A DNA stretch of 64,000 nt from assembly GCA_037952775.1 (NCBI GenBank), contig JBANAY010000003.1, positions 33,294,001 through 33,358,000 on the forward strand. The letters are read 5' to 3'. Origin of the DNA: Clonostachys chloroleuca (lineage: Eukaryota > Ascomycota > Sordariomycetes > Hypocreales > Bionectriaceae). The translations under genes and the position numbers were made by a program. The first letter of the stretch is position 1. Each line of letters opens with the position of its first letter. This document shows positions 1 through 10,542 of the stretch, piece by piece. A model generated the notes under the pieces. It had not been told where the DNA came from, made no database searches, and was given only the letters and a program-made list of their open reading frames with translations.

Positions 1-1
1 C

Positions 2-1408
2 GATCACACAGTTTCCGGCGGCGAAGAGTTCCTTGGTCACGTTGACTTGGAGGTTCCCCGAGAAAACGATAGATCACTCGAAGGATGGTTCCAGCTTGAG
101 GGCCACGCCGATACCATGGCAGAAAATGCCCCAACTGGAGAAATTTACGTGGAAGCTTCATATCAAAGATCGGAAAAGAAACAGTTTGGACCCAGCGACT
201 TTGAAATTCTCAAGCTCATTGGTAAGGGTACGTTCGGACAAGTTTATCAGGTTCGCAAGCGGGACACGAAGCGAATCTATGCCATGAAGGTTCTCCAAAA
301 GAAGGTCATCGTGCAAAAGAAGGAAGTGGCGCACACAGTGGGGGAGCGCAACATCCTTGTCAGAACGGCCATGTCTGACTCACCATTCATTGTCAACCTC
401 AAGTTCTCCTTCCAGACCCCCTCAGAACTCTACCTCGTTACCGACTACATGTCTGGCGGTGAGCTATTCTGGCACCTCCAGAAGGAAGGGCGGTTCGACG
501 AGAAGCGGGCCAAGTTCTACATTGCAGAGTTGATCTTAGCCATCCAGCATCTGCACAACAATGACATCGTCTACCGGGATCTGAAACCGGAGAACATCCT
601 CCTGGATGCCAATGGGCACATTGCTCTGTGCGACTTTGGTCTCTCGAAGGCAAATCTCACGAATAACGACACCACAAACACATTTTGTGGAACAACTGAG
701 TACCTCGCACCAGAAGTGTTATTGGACGAATCGGGTTACACCAAAATGGTTGACTTTTGGTCCCTTGGAGTGTTGGTGTTTGAGATGTGCTGCGGATGGA
801 GCCCATTCTATGCGGAGGACACGCAACAAATGTACAAGAATATCGCCTTTGGCAAGGTCCGATTTCCCCGGGATACCCTTTCGCAAGAAGGTCGAAACTT
901 TGTGAAGGGGTTGCTTAACAGAAATCCCAAGCACAGGCTAGGCGCTACGGGTGACGCTGAAGAGCTCAAACGTCACGCCTTCTTCGGTGACATTGACTGG
1001 GATCTCCTGACCAAGAAGCTCATCACTCCTCCCTTCAAGCCCAAGTTGAAGTCCGAGACTGACGTGTCGTACTTCGACCCGGAATTCACCACTGCACTGG
1101 ATCAGAACGGGTCTCTGAACGAGCGGGCTGCTGCCCTTGCCAGAGGATACGCTGCCAGCACCCCGCTTTCACCCTCGGTACAGGCCAATTTCCAAGGCTT
1201 CACTTTTGTTGACGAGAGTGCGCTTGATGATCATATGAGGGATCGCATGCGCAACGACGACGAAGATATGGATGACACTCGGGGAACCGACGATGACTGG
1301 GACAATATCGATGACCTTGATCCACGGAGGGGAAACCGGATGAGCGGCATTATAAGGACAAACACTCACGATGACCAAATGGTTGGAGGAACTCATTTCG
1401 ACATGTAA
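2..1408 (+). CDS. sch9: Sch9-type AGC serine/threonine kinase, 5' partial
   Basis: This is the C-terminal part of a Sch9/S6K-like kinase, the TORC1-responsive regulator of growth and nutrient signalling. The frame is already open at base 2. Its first residues (EEFLGHVDLEVPREN) look like the end of the C2 domain that precedes the kinase domain in fungal Sch9, so the gene starts outside the window. The kinase domain follows, with the glycine loop GKGTFGQV, the AMK lysine, YRDLKPEN, DFG and the activation loop TFCGTTEYLAPE containing the PDK1-site Thr. The AGC tail carries a turn-motif-like STPLSP and the hydrophobic motif FQGFTF, then an acidic Asp-rich end. No intron is seen in this part. Family assignment is strong. 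Choosing Sch9 over other AGC kinases rests on the C2 remnant and tail motifs. Confidence 0.93.
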   Translation, partial: DHTVSGGEEFLGHVDLEVPRENDRSLEGWFQLEGHADTMAENAPTGEIYVEASYQRSEKKQFGPSDFEILKLIGKGTFGQVYQVRKRDTKRIYAMKVLQKKVIVQKKEVAHTVGERNILVRTAMSDSPFIVNLKFSFQTPSELYLVTDYMSGGELFWHLQKEGRFDEKRAKFYIAELILAIQHLHNNDIVYRDLKPENILLDANGHIALCDFGLSKANLTNNDTTNTFCGTTEYLAPEVLLDESGYTKMVDFWSLGVLVFEMCCGWSPFYAEDTQQMYKNIAFGKVRFPRDTLSQEGRNFVKGLLNRNPKHRLGATGDAEELKRHAFFGDIDWDLLTKKLITPPFKPKLKSETDVSYFDPEFTTALDQNGSLNERAAALARGYAASTPLSPSVQANFQGFTFVDESALDDHMRDRMRNDDEDMDDTRGTDDDWDNIDDLDPRRGNRMSGIIRTNTHDDQMVGGTHFDM

Positions 1409-2837
1409 CAATGCGCACGTCTCTCTTTCTGGCCTCATAAGTTATCTAGGCGTTACGATGATAATCGGTCGTATTTTCCGCGAAACCCAAAAAAGGACAT
1501 TGGTCATTGATAGTTACTGTTTTCTTTCGGTGCGTTTACTTATGAATTCTGGCATGACATAGGAGAGAAAGAAGGTTTCATTTTGACATTCATGCATGGA
1601 GGTTGGTATGGTCTTAGCATTACATTAGTAGTCAACGCACGAGTGCGGAATAAGGGGGAACCGGCGTTTCTGGCTTGCGAGTAAGGGGTGCATCAGAGGG
1701 AAACCTCGCTCGCTACCGGCTGCCTCGTCTGTTGATATCACTACAAGATTCGGCACACCGACAAACAACCACACATATCCCAACGAGCAATAATACTGTT
1801 TTACTCTAACTTGAAAGTTTCCTTTTCGCCGGCGTGGTGTCCCATTATCAACAAAATTTCACCATAATAGCGTGCTTTAATGCGCAAACTCGGGGGCTCC
1901 TCGGTCGTTTGCAGTACATTCCTGCCGAGCTGTTGGTACATAGCAATAATCAAGTTTCATTTCTCCCATCTTTCATGCTTCATTTCTCCCATCTTTAATG
2001 CTTCACTTCTCCCATCTTTCATGTAATTTCTCCAAGCTTCAAGCATCGATTATTGCCATTCGAGATTGGGTCGAGATATCGAGGTAAAGTCTATCAGTCA
2101 GCCCGAGCAACATATTCTGTGTTGTTAACAGGTACCGATAGATGGTCTAACACGGGAAAATAGATATAGTCTACTAAGATAGCTCTGAGGGGCCTACAAT
2201 ACTATACATGAACACCTTAGAAGTGAAGACACGGAAGTGAACCGCTAAACTTCATTACTGTCTGATGTTCAGGCTAGGCCAACGTACATGATAGCATCAC
2301 ACTGCGAATTGCCTAAGAGGGCATACGGACCTCAACTGCAGATTTGGGTTATAAGAGGTAGAGGAGCTAGTGAAGGAGGCTGTTAGTTTTGCAATAGTGC
2401 AGTGAGCCAAAAGGCGCTATAGCGCGAGCACCGACACAGGCAAGGAGATCTGTTCTCGGAAGACATCATGAACATCCCAGGAGGGCCAGGATGATATGTA
2501 ATTGCGTAGCAATCCCGTTCACATTGAAATTGAACCAGTACACCATTTGCAGGCTTGATTTTTTTTTTCCTTGGATGAAAGTATACACGGGATTATCAAC
2601 AGCGACTAATCCCTCGCGTCACCCTTGCACGCTCGAAGCTGGCACCGCCTGCCAAAAGTGTTGCCGTCGAGCATCCCTTTCCTCCTCCTTGCGTACGACC
2701 ACACTCTTTTGAAATCTCATAGGGAGCCGATCAAAGGCGTACCAATGCACACAAATAAACCGCATTCCAATACGTACACCCCCTACCCTCAAAAGCCCAT
2801 GCCTATCGCGGTACGAACATGATGTGTTGGGGTTCCT
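1409..2837. other. Intergenic region between two convergent genes
   Basis: About 1.4 kb between the 3' ends of the kinase and the ATP synthase subunit h gene. It holds a short 23-bp tandem repeat (listed separately). Small open frames here lack recognisable protein features. I see no RNA gene or mobile element. Confidence 0.6.
1958..2026. repeat. 23-bp tandem repeat, 3 copies
   Basis: Three head-to-tail copies of a 23-bp unit (core TTCTCCCATCTTT) at 1958-1980, 1981-2003 and 2004-2026. Copies 1 and 2 differ at one base and copy 3 at a few. A degenerate partial copy may follow. The unit is CT-rich and lies downstream of the kinase gene. Confidence 0.85.
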
Positions 2838-3650
2838 TTAGTGGCTGGCCTCGGCCTCCTCCTCCTCGGTCTCGAGCCAGTCGGGGAGAGCGGCGGCCTG
2901 GCCGGTAGTGGAGACGTCCTGGCCCTCGATCTCGACGGCCAATTGCTCGTACTCCTGGAGGCTGCCGGCGAGGTCGGCCTCCTCGGGGGACTGAGGGGTG
3001 GCGGGGGCGCTGAAGGTCTGGACCTGGCCGACGGCGTCGGAGTCCTTGACGGGGGTGGGCTTGTAGGCCTTGAGCTCCTTGAGGTAGAGCTCCTGGACGA
3101 AGTCGGCTGTGGGAGAAGAAGCGTGTTAGTATACGACGTCATTGCGGGAGTTGTATATATTCGGCCAGCCGGTCAATTCTCCGGGTATCTCAAGAATTGG
3201 TATCGTGAAATTGGCGAGATGATTGACATCGAGCGTCCATTGATATGGCGTTGCGACGCGAATAAACGTGAAGACACCCCACGATGTCAACATGGGTGGA
3301 GGATGAAGGTGTTCGGGCGTCGGTCGAATGGGGTAAGATGCGGGTGAAGTGCCGAGATATATACAAGATCCGATCGGTCCAAGCATCCAATCCGTACAGA
3401 TACACGTCAAAAGGTGTTCAAGGAGCTGTTCTTACCTCTCCGGGAGACGGTAGGAGCAATGAAGCCCCTCATTTGCTGGACGGGGACATTTCGGCGGGCG
3501 ACAGCAGCGACGACGGAGCGAGCGCGCTAAATAATGGGAGCAAACAAGTGTCAGTTGGGAGAGCTGGATCGCCAAGGCAGGCTACGAGGCGAGAAAGCCA
3601 AAGTGGAGGATGTTGGTGCTTACCGAAGCTCGAGAGAGTTGGCTGAGCAT
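2838..3650 (-). CDS. atp14: Mitochondrial F1Fo ATP synthase subunit h (Atp14)
   Basis: Subunit h of the peripheral stalk of mitochondrial ATP synthase. Three exons are read on the minus strand: 3624-3650, 3436-3526 and 2838-3106. Introns are 97 and 329 bp with gtaag donors and tag/cag acceptors. The spliced protein is 128 aa. It starts MLSQLSRASRARS, a basic amphipathic mitochondrial presequence, and reads through TVSRRADFVQELYLKELKAYKP, the family core; the acidic C-terminus ends DWLETEEEEAEASH. All junctions keep frame (9 codons, 30 codons plus 1 base, 90 codons including stop). Open frames across the introns and the antisense strand are shadows. Recognition is by the LYLKELKAYKP core and the typical length of fungal Atp14. 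Confidence 0.9.
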
Positions 3651-4411
3651 TTTGGATGGCTGGTTGATGCTCAATGGGAATCCCGGGGCGATGGGGTGAG
3701 TGCTGAGGGTTTTGTGAAAATCGTGAGGTGGTAGCCGTTCTCACCCGTCCGAGGTCTCCATTCCTGGAGATGTTGGTGCCTCAGGCTGCAGTAGACCGCT
3801 CTTCCGCAGCGCCAGGGGCGGCACGTGACCTGAGCTCACCCGGGAGTTGAGGTTCATAAGCTGTGCTAAGAACAGAGCCAGCTTAGAAAAGCTCCGATAC
3901 GTCAGATCAAGCAATGCACTCCATCTTGAATTTAATTCATGGCATCATAGAGAGTTGATGTTAATCTGGGAATGAGATCTGTCAAGGGTAGGTCTGCCCA
4001 TACCCACCGTAATCTTGCGTCTACAGCCGGCTCTATGAAGAATTATGTCAACTGCCATCCCCAGCTACATTCATCACGGCGATTATACCATTCCGGTGAC
4101 AATCATGCGTGATTCGACATAGCTAATGTGGCTACATTTATTTCCACCAAAATGGCGGCGATTTCGCCATGATCAAACATAGCTCGTGAAAGGAATTGAA
4201 ATATTTGGTATCATTTTTTACGTTTATCTTGGTTCATCAACCCCCGTTCGTACAAACTCTTAATGCGCTCTAACCAACAACTTCTACTATGTCCTTGCTC
4301 TCAAATAATATAAAAGGAAAACAGCGATCAATGGCCCGAGCCTCCCAGTCAGATCCTTCTCTACTTTCGGACCCCAATCCTTTGATGCAAACCCACTGTG
4401 GCCACTCTCAT
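3651..4411. promoter_or_regulatory. Upstream region of the ATP synthase subunit h gene
   Basis: About 760 bp between the atp14 start and the 3' end of the cytochrome gene, so it must hold the atp14 promoter and the other gene's 3' end. No core promoter motif stands out and no credible coding sequence is seen. Confidence 0.5.
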
Positions 4412-5783
4412 CTATGCGTATTCGCGCGTCTGAGAGACTGGCGGTGAGTCTGACTTCTTACGGCGGCCTTCCGCTCCTCCATCCTGTCTCCTGCGCTTGA
4501 GAAAACCAAAGCCAATGGAACCGATGTATGCTGCGAAAACAACAGCTGCCACAACGCAGTAAGCAATCATGTACCTCCCCGAGGTGTTGCCCGTGAGCTG
4601 AAGACCCAAACCACCATTGACGATACCAATGATTATCAGTGCACGACCATACCAGATGTGGACGTGACTGATAATACCTCGACTCTGGTGTTTGGTATAC
4701 TGCGAATGGTGAAACCATCCGAAAAGAGGCTGGAGACCCAACAGCGCGACTACGATGGTGCCCATACGAGTATGGGCTTGGTTGAAGAACTAAGTTCGCG
4801 TGAATGTTAGCACAGGCCCTTTTACTTGATGCGTCGTTAGGAGACTCACATATCCGTTCCGCTCTGCGTATACATAACCCAGGCCAAAGCCAGCCCACAT
4901 CATGAGGTAAGCTACAAACTGCCACGCTCCGTGGATGTACCACTTGCCCACAAGGGGCATCAGCATGGACCCGATGGGGTACATGGCAACGAACACAATG
5001 GCCATGATGATACCGTGCGCAAGAATGATGGTATTCATGTTGGAGCCACTGCTGCTGCTATCGTCGCCATCACTACTGCTGTCACCATTGTTGTTCCCAC
5101 CGGAGCTTGGGTTGTTTACTGTGCCGTTGCTATTCTCGAAGGGGTTGGCATCCGAGGTGATTGATGCTTGAGCAAAGTTGATCGAAAACTGGGAGTGGCC
5201 GTCATGCCTTGAGATCTGCGCAGCAGTGTTGGTCGAGTCTAGGGAACTGCCGGTCTTCCAGGCTGCTATCCAGCTATTCTGCCCACCCAGCTGGAGGTTG
5301 AGGTCTGAGGCTCGCACGTTGGCCACCATCCTGCCATCCTGCACACCAGTCCCAGACAGAAGCTCAAGCTGGCCGTCAGTGGTGGTCGTCGGCATGGAAT
5401 GGCCATCAGCCTGCCTGTTGCTCAGTGTAATGTTCCCATTGCCATCTTGGTACATGAGAAGGATGTGAGAACCCGCCATGCGCGAGCCGATCCCCAGTCC
5501 AACCCATTGGTATGTGACAGGGGCACTGAGCTGGACATAGAAGGCTCCCGAGCTCGAGCTGGCAGATGATTCGGGGACACCCCACTGGAACTGGATATCG
5601 TTTGAGTCGCCCACCTGGCGGGAGGTTACGTCCGCGGATGTGAGAGATGCATCTATTACTTGTTCAGAAACCAACCATTGATCTTTGGAGGGCCAATTGG
5701 GCATATGTATCCAACAAGGTGTTGTGTTACTTACAAAGGGCGGCAGCTAACCCGAAGGTAGCCTTAGAAAACGTCGATTTCAT
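4412..5783 (-). CDS. Secreted/membrane DOMON (CDH-type cytochrome) - cytochrome b561 protein
   Basis: A membrane haem protein expected to move electrons across or onto the cell surface. Exons are 5735-5783, 4850-5652 and 4412-4789 (introns 82 and 60 bp), giving 409 aa. Residues 1-23 form a signal peptide (MKSTFSKATFGLAAALYASLTSA). A cellobiose-dehydrogenase-type cytochrome/DOMON domain follows to about residue 195. Its Met in RMAGSHILLMYQ and His in SRHDGHSQF are candidate haem ligands. A Ser/Asp/Gly/Asn linker then leads into a cytochrome b561 module of about five helices with conserved His residues (LAHGII, WYIHGAWQ, HTRMG, HVHIWYG). The second junction restores NGY-FFNQAHTRMGTIV, typical of b561. 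The short basic C-terminus is probably cytoplasmic. Related fungal proteins are annotated as CDH-cytochrome/b561 ferric-reductase-like; substrate and partners are not known from sequence. Confidence 0.88.
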
Positions 5784-6410
5784 CACGTGACACAGTGTTG
5801 GCCTTGCAGGTCTAACGTGACTGATCTTATCGTGGCGTTCTCTCTCCAGGAGATAGTGGAAAGGAAGACGAATGGTGGAAGGAGAAGTTGGAGAGAGCAA
5901 GAGGATGTGGTGGCTTATTATTTGAGAGGACCAAGTGAGTAAGGTTGAGGACATGGAGATTTTGATCTACATGTCTCATTGGAATCCCAAAGGAACGGGG
6001 CACAAGAAGGCTCGTCTTAAATCCTCTGGACGCAGGATTGAGTGCATCGAGGCCGTTGCACTACTCCACGTATGGCAGCGGTCCCGGTAGATTAGCTCGA
6101 CGAATGACAGCCTTCGCATTTTGCACAGCCCAGCACTACCTAGACACAATCAGCGGCATGACAGTTTCATCTGCCGGGGTGGGGGGAGTGACAGCTCGCC
6201 AATGGACGGAAGAATGCATGCCCAGCGTGGGATGATGACGATAATGATCTAAGTCTTGGACGTGGTTCACCGTAGCAGAGAGCCATTGCGGATATGGCTT
6301 CGTTATGATGTCAATGTCAGCTTCGCAGGCAAAGAAGCTTTCTTGATACGAGGACACACTACGAGTCTACAGTTTATCCCAATGTCTCTGGATTACAATC
6401 ATTGCCACTG

Positions 6411-6440
6411 AGATATATATATCTATATATATATATCTCT
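6411..6440. repeat. Alternating AT tract, near-palindromic
   Basis: A 30-bp run of alternating A/T interrupted by a single C, flanked by AGA and TCT so that it is close to a perfect palindrome. It could extrude as a cruciform or act as a simple-sequence repeat. No function is implied. Confidence 0.7.
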
Positions 6441-7963
6441 AGATTTGGTTGGCTGACGAGAGTTGGATACACGTAAAGACAGCAAGGATGAGGCCGCCAT
6501 GGGAGGCGTGGGCAGCGAACTAGGGTTCGATTTGTAAGTCAAAGGTTTGTGGGGATGAGGTCTTGATCCTCGTCCCCTGAAAGTCGTGCCCCATATTATT
6601 ATCTTTTCTCCCTCTCGGTATGCACATTGAAGCTTGTTGAGTGGGCAAGCGGGAACGTGCTGATCCATCACGGTGATGCTGCAATGACCTTACCCCAGTC
6701 CATCCCAATCCAGGCCAGCACCTCGCAGATGCAATTCCTGGATAAGCCACAGGGCAACGCGCGTCAGCACCCGGGAAGATTCGATAATCCGATGCAGCAA
6801 TGCTAAGCTAGTCCGCCGGCATGTCTAGGTCCAACGAGAGCACCAGGGGGAGGAAGCTGCCTGACGCACGGGGTAAGATAGTAAGGCAGTGACAGGACCA
6901 GCCTGCAAAAGGAAGTCACCATCTAGCCGATATTATCATTGATGACATTCGCTCTCGTCAAAAAATCTTCATGGGCGGGTAGGGCTCTGGAGCTAGCGGC
7001 CGCCAGAGCTTTGGGAACATGAAGCGGCCGCCCCTCGAGCCGACTGGGGGTAATTAAGCTACGGATCGGCGCAGCTCGCGAGAGAGGGCAGCTCTAAATT
7101 TATTTACTTTGCCCACCATTAGAGCCGTGATCCTACATCACATCTCACCACCACCTGCCGTTTTGCCGTCCAGGAGAGCGATCCCCGTCCGGGTGGCTGA
7201 GTGCCCAACCGACGCTGACCGATATCCATTGAAACCAGATGGATGATGCATCATGGACCATGGGCGATAGAGGCGACGATGACGGGCCATCCCCAAATCA
7301 GCTGTCTCAGCCCCGTCCCGTCGATCCCTCGAGAAATCACATTGATGTGTACGCGTACCTACATTTTAAGCTTTTAGTCAGGATCTGGTAATACGGTACG
7401 CACAGCAGAGGCTTTGGCCCCCGCATTGGTCTGGACAACAGCAAGCATACATAGCCCCTGTAACACTGGACACCATGTCGACAGCGGCCCAATGGCACGG
7501 CAGCTATTTGCATTTATCTGGTAGGGCAGCCGAACTTTGCATTGATGGTGCACTCAGTTGTGGATGTGATACTACAGGACTTAGACGCTCAAAGGTGCTC
7601 CCACTTACGTAGTTCCCAATGTGATCCTCTGTGAAGATCCTCCCCCTCCCTCACCTCGCGCACACCATCAATTGGCACGAGGGAGGGGGCCGCGTAAATC
7701 TCCCCCGCTACTTCAATGCATCTCGACTTTGTTCGTTGGGCCCAGTCGAATGAGCAAAGCTAATCGCTGGAGAGTGAGGCCGCCAGCGCATTCATCCCAC
7801 TCGGCTCTGCCCTATCGTGATGGCCTCGGCTAAGGCTCACGAGTCGAAATTTGGTGACGGCATAGTGCCGACGGACCATTTCACATGAAACATTTCTGGC
7901 TGACTCGATGGTCTGAGTTCAGTATGGAGCAATGGGCGTTCCTTTCGCCGTGTCTGCCCTTGT

Positions 7964-8479
7964 ATGGGCCCGTATCTATTCACGCTCGGAATGGGCCAAG
8001 AACAATGGTCGCGTTGGCGGATGGAGTCCGTCCCCATCGAACATCCGTCACATCGAACTGCCGTTGGAGTATTGTTCATAAAGTGTGATCCTGCTTCCGC
8101 CAATTCCGTCCAGCTGCGAGAGTCTAATGATACAAGGCTGCTCAATGTCAATGCAGATATCACCGCTGCCGAAACTCTTGCGCTCCAGCCCCAGCCCCTC
8201 AATGTGGTCTACTTATCTGAACAAGGGGCTTATTCGATGGAGATGGAAGCAGTCTCTCAGATCAACCTCGATGCTGAGGCTACAGCCGACAGTTTTCTAG
8301 GGTTCCCTAGGATAAAAACATTTACCGCCCATTATGCCGAGAACTTCTCAGATCTGGCTATTAATTTTACACTTTCTGTAGATGAGCCTATGGCTTGTTC
8401 TGCTTTTGCGAAGTTTGTACGCCTAAGTAAACTTGCTGATAATATCTTCTCAGCTTTGAAAATGGACGAGCCTACTTGA
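7964..8479 (+). other. Unassigned open frame of 171 codons, doubtful gene
   Basis: An ATG-initiated frame with no recognisable domain. Its second half (AVGVLFIKCDP through MDEPT) is moderately hydrophobic and free of low-complexity sequence. Partly overlapping open frames lie in the same region on both strands, which argues for chance. I list it only because it is the longest frame in this 3.2-kb gap. It could be a decayed exon or nothing. Confidence 0.2.
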
Positions 8480-9024
8480 CAACTCCATGTGACTTGCAAA
8501 GAACACGGACCTCGCGCTCCGCAATACGGATTTCGAGGGCATTCCCATGGTACGGAGCTACGGGATAGATTTCAATATTCATTTGTTGGGTATGACTGGT
8601 TTACCCTTCCCACCTTGCTAACAAAGCTCAAAGCCCCGTTGAGCATCGCGTGGACTTGACCGGGAGCATTATTCCCGAGTGTTCCATTAGATGGTAGACG
8701 ATGTGCACGACGAGCCCTATCGCTAATGCTTTGATTGAAAACGAAACATGTCTAATATATCTCCTACCACGTCTAGAGTAATTCTCAAAACCTCATCTCC
8801 TCGCTCGCCTGCTTCTCTCTCAAATCATCGCTCTTTGTCACACTGTAGACAATGCATTTTTTTTCCACAGCAACTCACAGCAGATATCCCCCTTGACGTC
8901 TCCTAACAGATTGCCCTCTATTCCCCAATGACTTGCATCGTCTTCTAATTTCTAGCAAGGATACTATAAATCTTGCATCTAACCTCTATCATCATCTATG
9001 CCACCAAGCGCGATACCTAAAGAT

Positions 9025-10542
9025 TTATGCGGCCAGTGGGAAATGGCTTTCAAGAAGGCTGGGTGAAGCCACAAAACTGAACCCACCGAAGGGGTCGTCA
9101 TTGGAAGGGCTGAGGAGGCTCGGATACTTGGATGTGACCACCGGGCTCAGGCATAAATCGGTGAACTCGGGTGAAAAGTTCTCCGCAAGCTCTGGGTCGG
9201 TGATCATGGGCTGAATTGGAGGGCTAAGCTCGCGGGCCTCCAATTTCTTCCAGTCAATCTTGCGAAAGAACCTGTGCTTCTTCAAAGTCTGCAGATCCTT
9301 GAGTCCTCCGGCCCCGAGTCTCTTGTTGGGATCCTTGCGAAGGAGTCGGGTAAGTAGGTCCTTCGCATCGGGGCTAAGGAAATAAGGAAGCGCAAGCTTC
9401 TGCTTGACAATGTTTTCCTGAATCTTCGCGTGGTTGCCGCCCCGGAAAGGAGGGTTTCCGGTCATAAGGTCGTATCCAAGCGCCCCAAAGGACCACCAAT
9501 CCACTGCCTTGCCGTACTTCTTACCCTGAATCACTTCGGGGGCCATATACTCCACTGTGCCGAGGATAGAGCTGCAGGATTCGGTTGGCTCAGCCGATAC
9601 TTTGGACAAACCAAAGTCCGTCAGAAGCAAGTGACCGTCTGCGTCCAAGAGGCAGTTCTCAGGCTTCAAATCTCTATACACAACACCGAGGTCATTGTGG
9701 AGGTGGGAGATGGCGAGAAGCATCTCAGCCATGTAGAAGGCAGCGTCGTTCTCCGAAAACATCTTCTCCGTGTTTAGGTGAGTGAACAGTTCTCCACCCT
9801 GGCCATACTCTAGGATCAAATACAGCTTCTCGTGGTCTTGAAATGCGTAGAACAACTTCACAACAAAAGGGTGCCTATTGACGGACTCGAGGATCTGTCG
9901 CTCTGTTTTGGTTTGCTCAATCAGTTTCTTATGGACCATCAGAGATGCCTTCTTGAATTGCTTTTGAGCATAGAGCTTGCCGGTAGCGCGTTGCTTGACC
10001 AAGAGAACAGTGCCGTATGTGCCCTTGCCCAGACAACGGAGAGGCTCAAAGTCTTCAGTCGTCATTTTTCTCTTTGGTTTCAGGCCTCCCTCAATGATGT
10101 CCATGATACCTCCTCTGTCGCCAACACTGGCGCTAACAAAGTCATTCTCGAGGCAAACCTCGTAGATTGTAGATGCGTTGTCCGAGTCTGTGCTTCCCGC
10201 ATCACTGCGAGCGCCATCGCGGCTCACGGAACGGCTTTGAATACCAAATGCGCCCTGAAGGCTTCCGGTGCGGTACATGGAACTGGCCGTCGGGATACCA
10301 TCCAGGCTCAAAGGCTCAAGCTGCATCCGCAACTTGGCTATTCCCGACACAACAGGAGACGAGGATCCGTGGAGGGTCGGGCTGCAGTTGGCACTGACGA
10401 CATCGGTAATGCGAGAACGGCCTCTGCGGGCCTTGAGGCGTGGAGTGTCGAGGCCGCAGTCGGAATCCTCATCGCCGGAGGCTGCTGGGGTCGCTTGGAA
10501 ACCACGAACAGTGGTACGCGCTGCCGGCACGGGGCTTTTCAT
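9025..10542 (-). CDS. S6K-like AGC kinase (Psk1 type)
   Basis: A single-exon 505-aa serine/threonine kinase resembling fission yeast Psk1 and animal p70 S6 kinase, which phosphorylate ribosomal protein S6 and related targets downstream of TOR. Residues 1-160 are Ser-rich and probably disordered. The kinase domain begins at FEPLRCLGKGTYG (165-177), with Lys194 in YAQK, YRDLKPEN (289-296), DFG (309-311) and the activation-loop SILGTVEYMAPE, where Ser325 sits at the PDK1-site position. The AGC tail ends with hydrophobic motif FGGFSF (485-490) and ASPSLLES, closely matching the end of S6 kinases. The start is the ATG at 10540-10542. The gene lies about 7.6 kb from the Sch9-type kinase on the opposite strand. 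Kinase identity is certain; the Psk1 assignment is inferred from tail and activation loop. Confidence 0.92.
   Translation of the reverse strand: MKSPVPAARTTVRGFQATPAASGDEDSDCGLDTPRLKARRGRSRITDVVSANCSPTLHGSSSPVVSGIAKLRMQLEPLSLDGIPTASSMYRTGSLQGAFGIQSRSVSRDGARSDAGSTDSDNASTIYEVCLENDFVSASVGDRGGIMDIIEGGLKPKRKMTTEDFEPLRCLGKGTYGTVLLVKQRATGKLYAQKQFKKASLMVHKKLIEQTKTERQILESVNRHPFVVKLFYAFQDHEKLYLILEYGQGGELFTHLNTEKMFSENDAAFYMAEMLLAISHLHNDLGVVYRDLKPENCLLDADGHLLLTDFGLSKVSAEPTESCSSILGTVEYMAPEVIQGKKYGKAVDWWSFGALGYDLMTGNPPFRGGNHAKIQENIVKQKLALPYFLSPDAKDLLTRLLRKDPNKRLGAGGLKDLQTLKKHRFFRKIDWKKLEARELSPPIQPMITDPELAENFSPEFTDLCLSPVVTSKYPSLLSPSNDDPFGGFSFVASPSLLESHFPLAA

Larger units (their letters stand above)
5784..9024. 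other. Large gene-poor intergenic region
   Basis: About 3.2 kb holding the promoter of the DOMON-b561 gene on its left and the 3' flank of the kinase gene on its right. Within it I see an AT-alternating tract (6411-6440), an inverted repeat with two nearby NotI-type GCGGCCGC sites (6984-7031), and an unexplained 171-codon open frame (7964-8479, listed separately). No transposase, reverse transcriptase or RNA gene is recognisable. Confidence 0.55.

Noticed and set aside
2841..3347. 168-codon plus-strand frame, Gly/Leu-rich
   Set aside because: It is the antisense shadow of atp14 exon 3, whose minus-strand protein is clearly conserved.
7190..7230. GGTGGCTGAGTGCC box resembling a tRNA A-box
   Set aside because: No matching B-box or cloverleaf could be found downstream.
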